Shown in pieces: positions 7,734 through 14,451 of a stretch of 14,451 nt of DNA (positions within the stretch are counted from its first letter, which is position 1; every line of letters starts with the position of its first letter). The position numbers and the translations under genes were made by a program. Source of the stretch: Chthoniobacterales bacterium (GTDB lineage Bacteria; Verrucomicrobiota; Verrucomicrobiae; Chthoniobacterales; UBA10450); assembly GCA_003244125.1 (NCBI GenBank), contig QHBL01000399.1, positions 10,734 through 25,184 on the forward strand, read 5' to 3'. Below the pieces are notes generated by a model. It was not told the DNA's origin and searched no databases. It saw nothing but the letters and a program-made list of their open reading frames with translations.

Positions 7734-9565
7734 TACGGCGACACTCCAGTGTTGATCCCGGTCCGGTCGTAAATGCGTGTCGCGTGAATTGCATGCGCGA
7801 GCTGCCAGCCGCGCCCGGAGTCGACTGCCGGCAGCGCGTAACGGCGCGTGACATCCAGCGCCTTTGTCTGATCAATGATAACGTAGGCGACGGGCACTCC
7901 ATCCAGCAGTTGCTGTTCGCGCTGCCGATCAGCTTCCATTGGCGGAAGCACTGCGCGGCGGCCAGTCAGCAGATAAAGAAGATGCGGTGCGCTCGTAGCT
8001 ACAATCGCATCGCGCGGTGTGCGTGTTCTGATCCAGTCAGCCGCCTCCTCCCAATCCTGCCAGGAGCGGTCATGGGCAAAGAAGCGAGTCGCCTTTCCTA
8101 TACCATTCCCGCGAAATACGGCAGGTCCTGAGGCACGCAAATGAAAGAGCTTAAGCGGCGCAAGAAGGTGCATCGCGCCGCAGATCAGAGCGAGACCGAT
8201 AAAAGCAAAGCGCGTGACGATGCGCAGGTTTCTGGAGTTTGGGAAGGAGCGGTAGATGTGCGAGAAACCAAGCATCGCGCAAATAGCCAGGAAGGGCATC
8301 AATGGCATGAGGTAGCGTGGGAATTGAATGTGCCAGGGAGTTAACCAGACGAGTCCAAGCGCGAAGGCAATAATGAAAAACAGCAGCCAGGCGCGTTCGC
8401 GAAATAAAATAATCAATCCCAGAGCAACTATCGCGGCGATAGCCAGCAAAGGTATTCCAATAAGCGCGTAGTTGGTCACAAACGATGGCTCACGCGACCC
8501 GCCCTCGATGGGCGCAACATTCGTGGATGCTTCGGTGTCGGGAGCAATACGTTGTCCGACAAGGCGCGCTTGTAAGTGTCGTAGAGGCCAGGTCTCGGCG
8601 GCGCCGCTTAATGTTTCTCCCACGGCCATCACCAGCCATGGCAGATTTCCAGCGAGACGCTGGCTCAAAGCGCGCGCGTCCATCCTTCCCAGCTCCGGGC
8701 GAAACGGATTTATGAGCGCTGCGTTCAGGGAGTAGGTGACATTCGAGTATTGATAAGCCGCGCGCTGATACTCGTAGGCGGGATGCTTGTAATCTTGACT
8801 CCCTTGAACTCGTGCAACGTACACCTGCCAGGCAATGATGGGAAGCAACGCCAACCCCCCGCGCATAAGCGCCAATTTCCCTCGCCGGCGAAGTAAAGCA
8901 TCTGCGACCCAGGCGGCGAACAGTGCTACGCCCATCGTCTTTAGGAGAAATGCGGCTGCCGCGAAAATAAAAGAAGCCATTTCGCGTGGCCATAGCCTGA
9001 GCACAACCCGTGAAGGAAGAACTGCGGTAATCGCGAAGGCAACGCCGAGGAGCGCAAAAGGTAGTTCAGCAAACAGAAGGTCTGAAAGAAAAATAGTTAG
9101 ATGGTGCAGAAGACAGAGCGCGGTGGCACAGACGGCAAAGCCAATCGCGAGGTATCGTCTCGCCAGCGCCAGCACAGCGAGGCCGTAGACGACAAACATG
9201 GCCGCGTATGACAGACGCAACCGAGGACTAACGACGGCTGTATCTGTTGTGCCGGACAACCACTGATGCGCTGCGACAAAGCCGGGCAACAGCGGAGGAT
9301 ATTGCACCGCGGCTGGCGATCCCGGCTCACTGGGGATACGGTAGCCATGACCCTGAGCAAGCGACGTTCCGAGGAGATAATAGACGCTCGCATCCCAGCG
9401 CAGGTCGATAGGTCCCGACAATCGCGGCAACCATAATAACAGCGCCATAGTAATCACTGCCATCCAACTCCAATATTCGGAAAAAAAAGTACGAGAGGTG
9501 TGGAAAGCGCTGTTCCGCTCAGGAACTACTTCTTCATCGCGAGCTTCGTGCTCTACTTCCATCAC
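7733..9565 (-). CDS. GT39-like polytopic membrane glycosyltransferase, first tandem paralogue
   Basis: A 610-residue membrane protein, paralogous to the next gene in the operon. A charged cytoplasmic N-terminus (residues 1-30, rich in Glu) precedes the first helix (33-47). The loop SGPIDLRWDASVYYLL (50-65) with Asp58 as likely catalytic acid is identical to that of its neighbour. AVQYPPLLPGFVAAH (86-100), HPAYEYQRAAYQY in a later outer loop, and the C-terminal DRSWQDWEEAADWI and TGRRAVLPPMEAD blocks also match. Differences include a Thr/Ala-rich outer-loop stretch (DTEASTNVAP, just before the hydrophobic segment that begins the C-terminal half). The gene starts within an ATGA overlap with the GT2 gene upstream (9562-9565), so its translation is probably coupled to the likely donor synthase. 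Like other GT-C enzymes it should use a polyprenyl-phosphate sugar; which sugar is unknown. Confidence 0.85.
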   Translation of the reverse strand: MMEVEHEARDEEVVPERNSAFHTSRTFFSEYWSWMAVITMALLLWLPRLSGPIDLRWDASVYYLLGTSLAQGHGYRIPSEPGSPAAVQYPPLLPGFVAAHQWLSGTTDTAVVSPRLRLSYAAMFVVYGLAVLALARRYLAIGFAVCATALCLLHHLTIFLSDLLFAELPFALLGVAFAITAVLPSRVVLRLWPREMASFIFAAAAFLLKTMGVALFAAWVADALLRRRGKLALMRGGLALLPIIAWQVYVARVQGSQDYKHPAYEYQRAAYQYSNVTYSLNAALINPFRPELGRMDARALSQRLAGNLPWLVMAVGETLSGAAETWPLRHLQARLVGQRIAPDTEASTNVAPIEGGSREPSFVTNYALIGIPLLAIAAIVALGLIILFRERAWLLFFIIAFALGLVWLTPWHIQFPRYLMPLMPFLAICAMLGFSHIYRSFPNSRNLRIVTRFAFIGLALICGAMHLLAPLKLFHLRASGPAVFRGNGIGKATRFFAHDRSWQDWEEAADWIRTRTPRDAIVATSAPHLLYLLTGRRAVLPPMEADRQREQQLLDGVPVAYVIIDQTKALDVTRRYALPAVDSGRGWQLAHAIHATRIYDRTGINTGVSP

Positions 9566-10764
9566 TCGGGCGAGTTATCTGATAAGGCGCTCTGAGAAAT
9601 GGAAGCAGCGCGACCTTCCGCAATCATATTAAGTAGCCCGAAGTAAAAGCCAGCGAGGAGCGTTTGACCGCCGAGCAGCAGGAACAGAACCGAGCAGATA
9701 ACAAGTCGAATAGTGAAATCCGGGTGTAACGAACCGAACCGGACAAGCTCCCACTCCCGCGTCGCCATTATTCCGAGGAGGATGCCGAGACAAATCAGCG
9801 TTAAACCCACAATGACCAAGCGCTCGAGGGTTCTTCGCTCGGTCAAAAACCAGAACCTTGTGTGTGGCGGATGTAAACCAGTCTCGACCGCCATTATTTT
9901 GGCGAAAGCGAAAAGGAGAATCGAATGGTAGCCGAGCAAAATGGCGGCCGTCGAATAAAGCAGGGTGTGGTAATCGAATGTGACGCCACCTATCGAAATA
10001 GGACCGGGCAGGAGCATGGCCGAAACCAGCGCGCCGATCGTGAGCAACACCACGCCGGGGATTCCGAAGAACCAGCGCGGGCTCATGAGTAGATACAGCC
10101 GCAGACTGCGCCAGGCGTCGCGGTAACGGCGGAGATGCGGCGCGCGGTCGCGGCCATCAGGTGACAGTGTTGTCGGCACTTCAGTAATGCGAAGCCCGTG
10201 CATTGTGGCCTTCACCACCATCTCGAGCGCGAACTCCATCCCGCGGCTTTGCAACCGCAGCTTCTGCACCGCCACCTTCCGAAAACCGCGCAACCCGCAA
10301 TAGAAGTCGCCCGCCTCGCGACAGGAAAAGAACAGGCGCCCCACCGCGCTGAGGAACGGATTGCCAAAGTAACGGTGCGAACGCGGCATCGCCCCGGGCG
10401 CAATCCCGCCCAGAAAACGATTGCCCATCACCAGGTCGTAGCCTTCTCGCAGCTTTTGCATGAACGGCGTTAACGCTGAAAAATCGTAGCTTTGATCTGA
10501 ATCGCCCATGATGACGTAGTCACTGCGCGCCGCCTCTATTCCTGCCGCCAACGCCGCGCCGTAGCCGCGCACCGGCACCGGCACCACGCGCGCGCCAGCC
10601 TTTTCCGCCAGCTCGACCGAGCCATCGGTGCTGCCATTATCAGCCACGATAATCTCTCCCGCGATCTGCTCGCGCGCGAGAAACGCCTTCGCTTTTTCAA
10701 TGCACGGCGCCAGAGTCCGCGCCTCGTTCAGGCAAGGCATGAGAATGGTCAGCTCGGAGTTCAC
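9562..10764 (-). CDS. DPM/GtrB-like family 2 glycosyltransferase with C-terminal membrane segments
   Basis: A 400-residue enzyme likely to load a sugar from a nucleotide donor onto polyprenyl phosphate at the cytoplasmic face of the membrane. The GT2 domain has LTILMPCLNEART (5-17), VADNGSTDGSV (40-50), RGYGAALAAGI (66-76) and MGDSDQSYDF (86-95), where DSD is the metal site, then MGNRF (113-117) and DFYCGLRGFRK (153-163). Four hydrophobic segments follow (about 232-254, 265-290, 314-333, 352-380). It is the first gene of the minus-strand operon and so a natural donor synthase for the GT-C proteins after it. The start is a GTG at 10764; the family N-terminus begins right there and no upstream in-frame start is visible nearby. 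No strong Shine-Dalgarno precedes it. Its family is clear; the sugar is not. Confidence 0.9.
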   Translation of the reverse strand: MNSELTILMPCLNEARTLAPCIEKAKAFLAREQIAGEIIVADNGSTDGSVELAEKAGARVVPVPVRGYGAALAAGIEAARSDYVIMGDSDQSYDFSALTPFMQKLREGYDLVMGNRFLGGIAPGAMPRSHRYFGNPFLSAVGRLFFSCREAGDFYCGLRGFRKVAVQKLRLQSRGMEFALEMVVKATMHGLRITEVPTTLSPDGRDRAPHLRRYRDAWRSLRLYLLMSPRWFFGIPGVVLLTIGALVSAMLLPGPISIGGVTFDYHTLLYSTAAILLGYHSILLFAFAKIMAVETGLHPPHTRFWFLTERRTLERLVIVGLTLICLGILLGIMATREWELVRFGSLHPDFTIRLVICSVLFLLLGGQTLLAGFYFGLLNMIAEGRAASISQSALSDNSPE

Positions 10765-11093
10765 ACGGATGTCGGCCCGTAGTGTATCACCCGTCCACCG
10801 TGGGGGTAAGCGAGATTTTGCCGTTCCTGGCTACCCGCCCGCCCGTGCGTGATTGAAGCGGTTTCGTCTCGACTGACAGTCATCTCGTGTGCATATTCGG
10901 CGTTTGGACTTCCGCGAATGTGATCGCGCGTGGTTACGGGCGGGTGGGCTACAGTAACGACGCGTCCCCGTCGCGGCGCACCCAGCAGTATGAATCAGCC
11001 CAGCGCCACCGTTCTCCGGCCGATCCCGCCTTGTTTTCACGAGCCAGGTGGAGGTCGCATTTCCGGCCTACCCGTTATCGAGACACGTTCGCG
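10765..11093. promoter_or_regulatory. Divergent region upstream of the glycosylation operon and the KAS III-like gene
   Basis: These 329 bases separate two outward-facing genes if the plus-strand gene starts at ATG 11094. For the minus strand, AGTGTA at 10781-10786 reads TACACT on the coding strand, preceded by TGA, which resembles an extended -10; a poor -35 (TTACCC) lies 17 bases further upstream. If used, the leader before the GTG at 10764 would be only about 10 bases. For the plus strand I see no convincing promoter. The region also contains the possible small ORF listed separately. No terminator or riboswitch is apparent. Confidence 0.25.
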
Positions 11094-11097
11094 ATGA
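10990..11097 (+). CDS. Possible 35-residue leader ORF overlapping the KAS III-like start
   Basis: An ATG-to-TGA frame of 35 codons begins MNQPSATVLRPIPP and ends IETRSR. Its TGA shares ATGA with the ATG at 11094, the arrangement expected of translational coupling. The peptide has no recognised motif, no signal peptide and no membrane helix. No Shine-Dalgarno is visible before its ATG. The frame is also open upstream to a GTG near 10929, so the start is uncertain. It may be chance in a GC-rich leader. Confidence 0.2.
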   Translation: MNQPSATVLRPIPPCFHEPGGGRISGLPVIETRSR

Positions 11098-12062
11098 TCC
11101 TGACTTACGCTCACGTTCCGGTCTACCTCGGCGAGTTTAATTACAAGCTTGGCGGCATGCGCTTTGACTTGGAGACGCTTAAGGCGCAGGATCTTCTCGC
11201 CGGCGACGTCGATACTCTTCGCGAGCTCGGCTACCAATATTGTCTTGGCCTCAGTGATGACGAGACACTTTTAAGCTTGGCCAAAGTTCCGATGGCGCGG
11301 ACCTTGAACGGGAGCGAACCGCATGCTGTGGTCGGGCAGCATTGCCTGGCGGAAAGCGCCGTTCTGCCTTACGAGACGACGGACCATCGCGGAGAATTCC
11401 GTAATCGCTATTTCCCGGCGGCCATTATGCGCGAGCTGAAGCTCGATGATGTTCCTTACTTCTGCTCCTTTGCCAGCGGCTGCGCTGGATTTCTTTCGCT
11501 CGTCGCCGTCGCCGCCGGTCTGCTGCCCGGCCCGGATGAACGCACGGCCATTTGTTTCATGGCTGATTGCCGTCCGGCGCGGGTCACCTTTGACATGCAG
11601 CGGGAGCGAATCCTCGGTTCGGACCATAGCTCCGCGTTCCTCGTTAGCTCACGACCGCTCCAGTATCAACTACTCGGAATTAACTACTACTCGACCACGC
11701 GCGCTCTCGTTCCGCTGTTTGAGATCGTTAAACGCACCGTGCAGATGGTGCAGGAGTTAACGAGCTCTCTCCAGCTCGACCTTCAGCAAGCTGATGTCGT
11801 TATTCATTATCCCAACATCTTCCCCGATACGTGGAAAGTAACTACCCGCTACCTGCGCCTGCCGCGCCTCGAAGCAGTTATCGATGACATTGCGGAGCGC
11901 GCCCACTGCGGCGCGACCGACTCGGTAATTTCCCTGGCCAAGATGCACCGCAACCAGACTGGGCGGCTGCACATCGTGGTCAACTACGGTATCGGCCTTC
12001 ACCTTGCCCTCTGCGTTCTGAAGGAGCACGCGGTAAACGGACAGAACGGCGCGAGGGATTAG
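11094..12062 (+). CDS. Divergent ketoacyl-ACP synthase III-like (thiolase-fold) protein
   Basis: A 322-residue protein with the length and block order of FabH-type enzymes, which join acyl chains by Claisen condensation in the cytoplasm. Visible blocks are an N-terminal strand (TYAHVPVYLGEFNYKLG, 4-20), FPAAIMRELKL (107-117) leading to the nucleophile motif SFASGCAGF (125-133, Cys130), GSDHSSAFLVSS (175-186) in place of the glycine-rich GDGA loop, ADVVIHYPN (233-241, His238 where FabH has HQAN), and VNYGIGLHLALCVLK (296-310) for the C-terminal strand. The third catalytic residue, Asn in the FabH GNTSAAS motif, aligns with Ala274 in HCGATDS; Asp276 is close by. It may therefore be an acyltransferase or a non-condensing homologue. 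The frame is open upstream to 10887, but those 69 residues are Arg/Ser-rich and family-unlike, so I chose ATG 11094. The gene ends in a four-base convergent overlap. The fold is probable, the reaction unknown. Confidence 0.72.
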   Translation: MILTYAHVPVYLGEFNYKLGGMRFDLETLKAQDLLAGDVDTLRELGYQYCLGLSDDETLLSLAKVPMARTLNGSEPHAVVGQHCLAESAVLPYETTDHRGEFRNRYFPAAIMRELKLDDVPYFCSFASGCAGFLSLVAVAAGLLPGPDERTAICFMADCRPARVTFDMQRERILGSDHSSAFLVSSRPLQYQLLGINYYSTTRALVPLFEIVKRTVQMVQELTSSLQLDLQQADVVIHYPNIFPDTWKVTTRYLRLPRLEAVIDDIAERAHCGATDSVISLAKMHRNQTGRLHIVVNYGIGLHLALCVLKEHAVNGQNGARD

Positions 12063-14098
12063 GCCGTGTTAAGCCAGCTGCGGAGGACTTCGGCCACGCT
12101 CCAGGCTTGGGCGATGCAGCCGCCGGGGTGGTGCGGCTCGCGGGCGTCGAAGACTTCGCTGATGGTGCCGATGCCGGCCTCATCGAGATGGGCGGGGAAG
12201 CGCGAGAGGAACTCGCGCGCGTGCTGTTTCTCGTTAGGATGCACCTTGAGCCAGGCATCGATGAAGGGGCCGATGAGCCAGGCCCAGACGGTGCCTTGAT
12301 GATAGGCGCCGTCCCGCGAACGGAGGTCGCCGCTGTAGATCGGTTTGTAGTCGGGATGATCGGGTGAGAGCGAGCGCAGCCCGACGGTGGTGAGTAGTTT
12401 ATCTTTCGCGACTTGCATGACTGACTCCCAGCGCGCCTGTTCCAGCACCGGATGGTCGAGTGAGATGGCGAAGATCTGATTTGGGCGGCACGATGAGTCG
12501 TTAGCTCCGCTTTGGCCATTGCAATCGACGACATCGAAAAGGTAGCCGCCATCGCCGAACCAAAAGCGTTCGTTGAAGGAATGGCGCGCGCGTTTAGCTG
12601 CATCTTCGTAGCGCTCCGCGCCGCCGAGGTCACCTTGTTCACCACACCAGCGAGCTAATAACTCCAGCGCATTATACCAAAGCGCATTGACCTCTACTGC
12701 TTTGCCTCGGCGCGGAGTTACGACCCAGTCACCCATCTTGGCATCCATCCAGGTGAGCTGGTAGCCTTCCTCGCCTTGCACGAGCAGGCCGTCATGTTGA
12801 TCCACATGAATATTAAAACGAGTTCCGCGCAGATGATGTTCGGCGATGTCGATCAAGGTCGGCAGGAGAAGCCGCAGCGTCGTTTGATCATCGGTGTAGT
12901 AGAGATAGCGATTGACTGCGTGAAAGAACCAAAGGGTGGCATCGGCGGTATGGTAGAGGCCGGCCTTTTTCCCATCCGGAAACATGTTCGGAATAAGACC
13001 CTCGCTGACGTAATGGGCGAAGGTGCGCAGGATATAGCCGGCTTCGAGACAGCGGCCGGTGACGAGCGCGAGTCCTTCCAGCGAAATCATGGTGTCGCGT
13101 CCCCAATCGGTGAACCAATGGTAACCGGCGATGACGGTGCGGACTTCATCGCCAGCGGCACGGGCGCGCGCAGCTTCTTCGGCGCGACCAGCAGGAGTGA
13201 TGATGAATTGGTCCGCCGCAAAAACGAGCTCCGCGGGAAAACCGGTGCGCGCGGCCGGCAAAGCATCATCGAGCATTTTCGCGCGCCGCTCGCTTTCAGC
13301 GGCAAGCGCCGCGCTGGGTGTGAGCACGTCGATGATATCCCAGCTTTCCATCGATGCGATGAGCGCGGCGGTATCGCTCTCCCGCAAATCCATCTGAAAA
13401 AATCCTGGACTCCAGAGATCGCCTTCGTGGGCGTAACCGCGACTCTGCTCGATGCGATAAACCACCTGGTGAATGTTCTGGGGTGAGACAGTGAAGGCCG
13501 CTTCGCCTGCCTTCATGCGCAGCAGGGGTAATCCGCTTTGCGCGGCAGCGATCTCATAGCGGTGATCGATGGCGGTGATACGATAGGGACCGCGCCGGCT
13601 TTTGTTCACGGGCGACTCGTAATGGCGGAAGCTGAAGGCGGGTCGCAGCTCGAGGCGCGGGCGTTGTTCTCCGCTGAGAATGCGATAGATGACGTGGACG
13701 GTGTTCTGGCCGTGCAGAAGAAGCACGCGTTTTTCGAGGATGAGGTCGCGCACGTGATAAGTCCAAACCGGCAGACCATTCTCGAGACGAAATTCGTTCA
13801 GGTAATCGGCCGCGCCGAGATCGAGCTGGCCGCCGGCGCGTTCTTCGCCGCCGAGTGAGACGCACTCGTCATCAGCGAAGCGCAAATGCTCGGAGACATG
13901 GCTCCACATCACCATGCGACCGTGAGGCGCGGGCAACGCTGCGATGAGCAGGCCATGATAGCGCCGGGTGATCGCGCCGGAGATTGTGCCGGAAGCGAAA
14001 CCGCCGAGGCCGTTCGTGACGAGCCATTCGCGCGAAAGGAGCAGCTCGCGCGAGTGGCTTTCCTTGTCCCACGGCAGGGAGCGATTGGTGAAAATCAT
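12059..14098 (-). CDS. Glycogen debranching enzyme (amylo-alpha-1,6-glucosidase, GH133 type)
   Basis: A 679-residue cytoplasmic enzyme that hydrolyses alpha-1,6 branch points in glycogen or limit dextrin. The N-terminal domain (about 1-270) begins with WLVTNGLGGFASGTISG (25-41), the signature of the bacterial/archaeal GDE N-terminal domain, and RRYHGLLIA (45-53). The C-terminal (alpha/alpha)6 barrel has GYHWFTDWGRDTMISLEGL (325-343) with Asp331 and Asp335, NMFPDG (371-376), LTWMDAK (448-454), EVNALWYNALELLA (469-482), AYHQGTVWAWLIGPF (598-612) and ISEVFDA (646-652), all usual in the family; length is also typical. The ATG at 14098 fits the family N-terminus, though no strong Shine-Dalgarno is seen. 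It lies 123 bases downstream of the TreZ-like gene on the same strand, with an inverted repeat between, suggesting joint glycogen/trehalose metabolism. Its TAA overlaps the TAG of the opposing gene. Confidence 0.93.
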   Translation of the reverse strand: MIFTNRSLPWDKESHSRELLLSREWLVTNGLGGFASGTISGAITRRYHGLLIAALPAPHGRMVMWSHVSEHLRFADDECVSLGGEERAGGQLDLGAADYLNEFRLENGLPVWTYHVRDLILEKRVLLLHGQNTVHVIYRILSGEQRPRLELRPAFSFRHYESPVNKSRRGPYRITAIDHRYEIAAAQSGLPLLRMKAGEAAFTVSPQNIHQVVYRIEQSRGYAHEGDLWSPGFFQMDLRESDTAALIASMESWDIIDVLTPSAALAAESERRAKMLDDALPAARTGFPAELVFAADQFIITPAGRAEEAARARAAGDEVRTVIAGYHWFTDWGRDTMISLEGLALVTGRCLEAGYILRTFAHYVSEGLIPNMFPDGKKAGLYHTADATLWFFHAVNRYLYYTDDQTTLRLLLPTLIDIAEHHLRGTRFNIHVDQHDGLLVQGEEGYQLTWMDAKMGDWVVTPRRGKAVEVNALWYNALELLARWCGEQGDLGGAERYEDAAKRARHSFNERFWFGDGGYLFDVVDCNGQSGANDSSCRPNQIFAISLDHPVLEQARWESVMQVAKDKLLTTVGLRSLSPDHPDYKPIYSGDLRSRDGAYHQGTVWAWLIGPFIDAWLKVHPNEKQHAREFLSRFPAHLDEAGIGTISEVFDAREPHHPGGCIAQAWSVAEVLRSWLNTA

Positions 14099-14126
14099 GA
14101 GCGACTTAGGGGTCGGCGTGCTCTTC

Positions 14127-14220
14127 TGTCATGTCGAGCGGAGCCGAGACATCTCTATTCATTGCTTTGCAGAAAGGGTTAGAGATTCCTCGACTCCGCT
14201 CCGCTACGCTCGGAATGACA
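14127..14220. repeat. Long imperfect inverted repeat (REP-like element)
   Basis: Left arm 14127-14156 begins TGTCATGTCGAGCGGAG and ends ACATCTCT; right arm 14181-14220 is its imperfect reverse complement, starting AGAGATTCCTCGACTCCGC and ending GGAATGACA. The right arm is 10 bases longer because a CGGAG-like unit is repeated. A 24-base loop (14157-14180) separates the arms. The repeat sits between two genes on the minus strand. No T-run follows the hairpin, so it does not look like a simple terminator. It resembles the palindromic dispersed repeats common in bacterial genomes; copy number cannot be judged here, as I see no second copy in the window. Confidence 0.7.
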
Positions 14221-14221
14221 A

Positions 14222-14451
14222 TCAACGCTTCTTCGGCTTTTTGCGCGGCTTGGTTCGCGTGCGCGGGCGGAAGACGACGGCTGCATCGGCGGGTAAGAGC
14301 CAACCGTCGTCCGGCACGATCTCCACCCGGCCTGGCCCGTCGTATTGCGGTGAATCGCTCGACCAGATTAGTTCCCATTTCATGGCGAATGGCGGCGCGA
14401 GCAGCGGCTCGGAGGCGGGCGAAAATTCGGAGCGACAGCCGAGATTAATTA
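14222..14451 (-). CDS. treZ: C-terminal fragment of a GH13 protein, probably malto-oligosyltrehalose trehalohydrolase
   Basis: Only the last 75 or so residues are inside the window; the rest lies beyond the right edge. The frame runs open from 14451 to a TGA at 14222-14224. It starts INLGCRSEF, the NLG strand of the C-terminal beta domain of GH13 enzymes, and continues SEPLLAPPFAMKWELIWSSD, then SPQYDGPG and DDGWLLPADAAVVFRP. The PLLAPP, W-x-L-x-WSS and PxYxGxG pieces are what I know from the end of TreZ, which releases trehalose from maltooligosyl-trehalose. A basic tail (TKPRKKPKKR) ends the protein, and is probably a disordered extension. The debranching enzyme downstream on the same strand supports a glycogen-to-trehalose role. 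Another GH13 enzyme is possible since the catalytic domain is not visible. Confidence 0.7.
   Translation of the reverse strand, partial: INLGCRSEFSPASEPLLAPPFAMKWELIWSSDSPQYDGPGRVEIVPDDGWLLPADAAVVFRPRTRTKPRKKPKKR

Noticed and set aside
10887..11093. In-frame 69-residue N-terminal extension of the KAS III-like protein
   Set aside because: The residues are Arg/Ser-rich without hydrophobic pattern or family match, while ATG 11094 begins exactly where the thiolase-fold N-terminal strand should; 322 residues also matches family length.
11980..12645. 221-codon minus-strand open frame across the debranching enzyme end
   Set aside because: It is another frame of the same strand as the debranching enzyme, with Ser/Arg/Pro-rich low-complexity translation typical of a shadow.
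12776..13486. 236-codon plus-strand open frame inside the debranching enzyme
   Set aside because: It is antisense to a well-conserved catalytic barrel domain and has no motif of its own.
14127..14220. Inverted repeat as an intrinsic terminator
   Set aside because: The stem is long and interrupted and no T-run follows on either strand, so a dispersed repeat fits better.

Overview
The window reads as ordinary bacterial chromosome, moderately GC-rich by eye, with tightly packed genes and no tRNA, rRNA, CRISPR array, phage gene or transposase that I can see. The gene content (an ATP sulfurylase/APS kinase fusion, many membrane glycosyltransferases, glycogen/trehalose enzymes) and a dispersed-type inverted repeat containing 'CGAGCGGAG' fit a free-living soil or freshwater bacterium. 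A Verrucomicrobiota (Chthoniobacterales-like) or similar host is my guess from gene style only, not from a marker gene.

Layout. (1) Positions 1-1541, minus strand: most of a bifunctional sulfate adenylyltransferase/adenylylsulfate kinase whose C-terminus lies beyond the left edge. (2) 1542-1765: short divergent intergenic region. (3) 1766-2713, plus strand: a single family 2 glycosyltransferase. (4) 10764 down to 2761, minus strand: a compact five-gene glycosylation operon. In transcription order it holds a DPM-like GT2 with membrane segments, two tandem paralogous GT39/GT-C membrane proteins, a methyltransferase-GT2 fusion, and a third, different GT39-like membrane protein. Four of the five genes join by 1- or 4-base stop/start overlaps or an 18-base gap, so they are probably co-transcribed and partly co-translated. 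(5) 10765-11093: divergent leader region with a possible 35-codon ORF. (6) 11094-12062, plus strand: a divergent ketoacyl-ACP synthase III-like protein that keeps Cys and His but seems to lack the usual catalytic Asn. (7) 14098-12059, minus strand: a glycogen debranching enzyme (GH133 type), overlapping the KAS III-like gene tail to tail by four bases. (8) 14127-14220: a long imperfect inverted repeat. (9) 14222-14451, minus strand: the C-terminal end of a GH13 protein that most resembles malto-oligosyltrehalose trehalohydrolase (TreZ).

How they may work together. The central operon has the parts of a lipid-linked sugar pathway: the GT2 enzymes would load a sugar onto a polyprenyl phosphate on the cytoplasmic side, and the GT-C membrane enzymes would use that donor on the outer side to decorate a glycan, lipid or protein. 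The methyltransferase domain suggests a methylated product. The debranching enzyme and TreZ-like protein fit together in breaking down glycogen or making trehalose from it. The sulfate-activating enzyme supplies APS/PAPS for cysteine synthesis or sulfation; nothing in the window shows that its product is used by the neighbouring glycosyltransferases. The most unusual points are the altered KAS III-like active site, the methyltransferase-GT2 fusion and the tandem GT39 pair.
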